The notes under the pieces are model-generated. The model saw only the letters and a list, made by a program, of their open reading frames with translations. It made no database searches and was not told the DNA's origin. 64,000 nt of DNA from Clostridiales bacterium VE202-21 (GTDB taxonomy: Bacteria > Bacillota > Clostridia > Lachnospirales > Lachnospiraceae): the NCBI GenBank assembly GCA_000509105.1, contig BAIF02000023.1, positions 24,423 through 88,422 of the forward strand. The letters are read 5' to 3'. Below, piece after piece: positions 62,574 through 64,000 of this stretch. The translations under genes and the position numbers were made by a program. The stretch's first letter is position 1; each line of letters starts with the position of its first letter.

Positions 62574-63986
62574 ATGGAGTGGGATACATTATTATCAGCA
62601 AAACGGATGCGGGGCGGCGCGAGGAACCGGCGGAATGGTTTAACGGATCTGAGAAGCGAATTTGAAAAGGACTATCACAGGATTATCGGGAGCGCTTCAT
62701 TTCGGCGCCTGCAGGATAAGACCCAGGTATTCCCACTGGATAAAAGTGACTTTATCCGCACCAGGCTGACACATTCCCTTGAGGTATCCTCACTGGGAAA
62801 GTCACTGGGGCAGAACATTGGAGAAAATATATTAACAACGAATAAAGATTCCGGATTCACGGCCCCCATGAAGGAGGATATCTGCAATATCCTCCAGTGT
62901 GCGGGGCTTATTCACGATATAGGGAATCCGCCCTTCGGGCATTTTGGAGAAAATGCGATCCGGGAATGGTTTATCCGCAACCTTCCGGATCTCACTTGTT
63001 TCGGAAGATCGGTGGAGGAGATGCTGACTCCGCAGATGAGAGAGGATTTCTATCATTTTGAGGGAAATGCCCAGGCTCTGCGTCTCGTTACGAAGCTGCA
63101 TTATCTGGTGGACGAGCACGGAATGAATCTGACATATGCGCTTTTGAACACCATCGTGAAATATCCGGTTCCATCCACAGGAATCGATCCCTCTACAGGC
63201 AATATCAAGGATAAAAAGATGGGCTATTATTATGCGGATCAGGCTGTATTTGAGGAGATTTCAAAAGAAACAGGGGCCGGTACATCCAGGCATCCTCTTA
63301 CTTATATCCTGGAGGCGGCAGATGACCTGGCCTATAAGACGGCAGATATTGAAGATGCCTATGTAAAGGGATTTATAACATTTTATGACCTGGAAAAAGA
63401 ATTGGAAATATTGCAGAAGAAACAAAATAATGCCGATTTCCAACCGCTTGACAAACTCCGCACCCTCTATGAAAGAGGCGAAGAAAAGGGGGTTAGCCAT
63501 CCGGAGTCCTACGCTGTGAAGAACTGGATTGTGAGGGCGCAGGGATATCTGATCAGCTGCGCGACTTCTGGATTTACATCCCATTATGACGAGATCATGG
63601 AAGGGACTTTTAAAGAGGACTTGTTTTATGGAACCTTTGGACAGGATCTGATGGATCTGCTTGGTGATATGGCTTACCGTTATGTATTTGCATCTAGGGC
63701 CATCTATAAGATGGAGGTGACTGAGGCAGTAATTCTGGATTTCCTGATGGATAAGCTGGTTCATGCGGTACTGTATTATGATACAGACCGGCCGCTGGGA
63801 TCTATCGACAGCAGGGTGGTGTCCTTTATCTCGGATAATTATAAGAATGCATACAGACTGCAGGCAAAAGGAAAGAGTGAGGCAGAGAAGCTGTATCTTC
63901 GTCTGCTGCTGGTCACGGATTATGTATGCGGGATGACGGACAGCTATGCAAAACGGTTGTATCAGGAAATGAACGGGCTTGTTTAG
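62574..63986 (+). CDS. dgt: Deoxyguanosine triphosphate triphosphohydrolase
   Basis: An HD-domain enzyme that splits dGTP or other dNTPs into nucleoside and triphosphate, controlling nucleotide pools. RTRLTHSLEVS gives the metal His, and GLIHDIGNPPFGHFGE carries the HD pair. LTYILEAADDLAYKTADIED provides the last Asp. FRRLQDKTQVFPL is the usual N-terminal segment. The 470 residues fit the family. AAGGAGGGTG precedes the ATG. The gene ends 14 bases before the window edge. Confidence 0.95.
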   Translation: MEWDTLLSAKRMRGGARNRRNGLTDLRSEFEKDYHRIIGSASFRRLQDKTQVFPLDKSDFIRTRLTHSLEVSSLGKSLGQNIGENILTTNKDSGFTAPMKEDICNILQCAGLIHDIGNPPFGHFGENAIREWFIRNLPDLTCFGRSVEEMLTPQMREDFYHFEGNAQALRLVTKLHYLVDEHGMNLTYALLNTIVKYPVPSTGIDPSTGNIKDKKMGYYYADQAVFEEISKETGAGTSRHPLTYILEAADDLAYKTADIEDAYVKGFITFYDLEKELEILQKKQNNADFQPLDKLRTLYERGEEKGVSHPESYAVKNWIVRAQGYLISCATSGFTSHYDEIMEGTFKEDLFYGTFGQDLMDLLGDMAYRYVFASRAIYKMEVTEAVILDFLMDKLVHAVLYYDTDRPLGSIDSRVVSFISDNYKNAYRLQAKGKSEAEKLYLRLLLVTDYVCGMTDSYAKRLYQEMNGLV

Positions 63987-64000
63987 GGGGATGGGGCGCT

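Overview
The window reads as a chromosome segment from an anaerobic gut Firmicute, most likely a Lachnospiraceae (Clostridium cluster XIVa) species. The reasons are moderate base composition, strong AGGAGG ribosome binding sites, YesM/YesN-type two-component and AraC regulators beside glycosidases, an F-type ATP synthase operon in the order atpB-E-F-H-A-G-D-C, glnK-amtB, and a Tn554-like recombinase cluster. No rRNA, tRNA or CRISPR array was seen. The window begins inside a gene.

Layout. 1-16.7 kb: a plant glycoside or polyphenol locus with a GH3 glycosidase, a tannase/feruloyl-esterase-family protein, a GH78 alpha-L-rhamnosidase, two alpha/beta-hydrolase esterases and a GH94 phosphorylase. 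It ends with a YesM/YesN pair (the kinase is frameshifted) and two AraC regulators. Remnants of a second GH3 and a second tannase flank the two-component genes. 16.8-20.3 kb: a sugar isomerase - PfkB kinase - class II aldolase operon that closes with a strong terminator.

20.3-33.4 kb: a mobile island. It holds a sigma-like HTH protein, a structured 570-base non-coding stretch, a DinG/XPD-type helicase, three consecutive tyrosine recombinases and a TnpC-like coiled-coil protein. Its cargo is AT-rich: a Ser/Thr kinase fused to an SF1 helicase, plus an unrecognised partner. I infer an anti-phage defence operon related to type I Mokosh, with a partner that lacks a visible phospholipase-D motif. 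The island's right edge falls inside an ABC transporter locus whose ATPase has lost its N-terminus and whose permease is frameshifted.

36-48.4 kb: a YjdF-like membrane protein, then an IclR-controlled operon. The operon contains a DapA-family aldolase, an ABC importer without its own ATPase and with a frameshifted binding protein, a LarA-family racemase, GlpA-like and GlpB-like flavoproteins and a DUF1667 protein. It probably imports and oxidises a hydroxy-acid or sugar-acid. Four GGAAT-N4-ATTCC palindromes mark its control region. A frameshifted YwaF-like membrane protein follows.

49-64 kb: housekeeping genes. These are the ATP synthase operon (c-subunit residues point to proton coupling), a degenerate GGDEF/EAL protein with a phosphopantetheinyl transferase and a VanY-type peptidase, glnK-amtB behind a highly structured leader, a 293-base fold-back element with 107-base arms, an HTH/acidic protein and dGTPase. 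Four genes carry apparent single-indel frameshifts, so real decay must be separated from assembly error.
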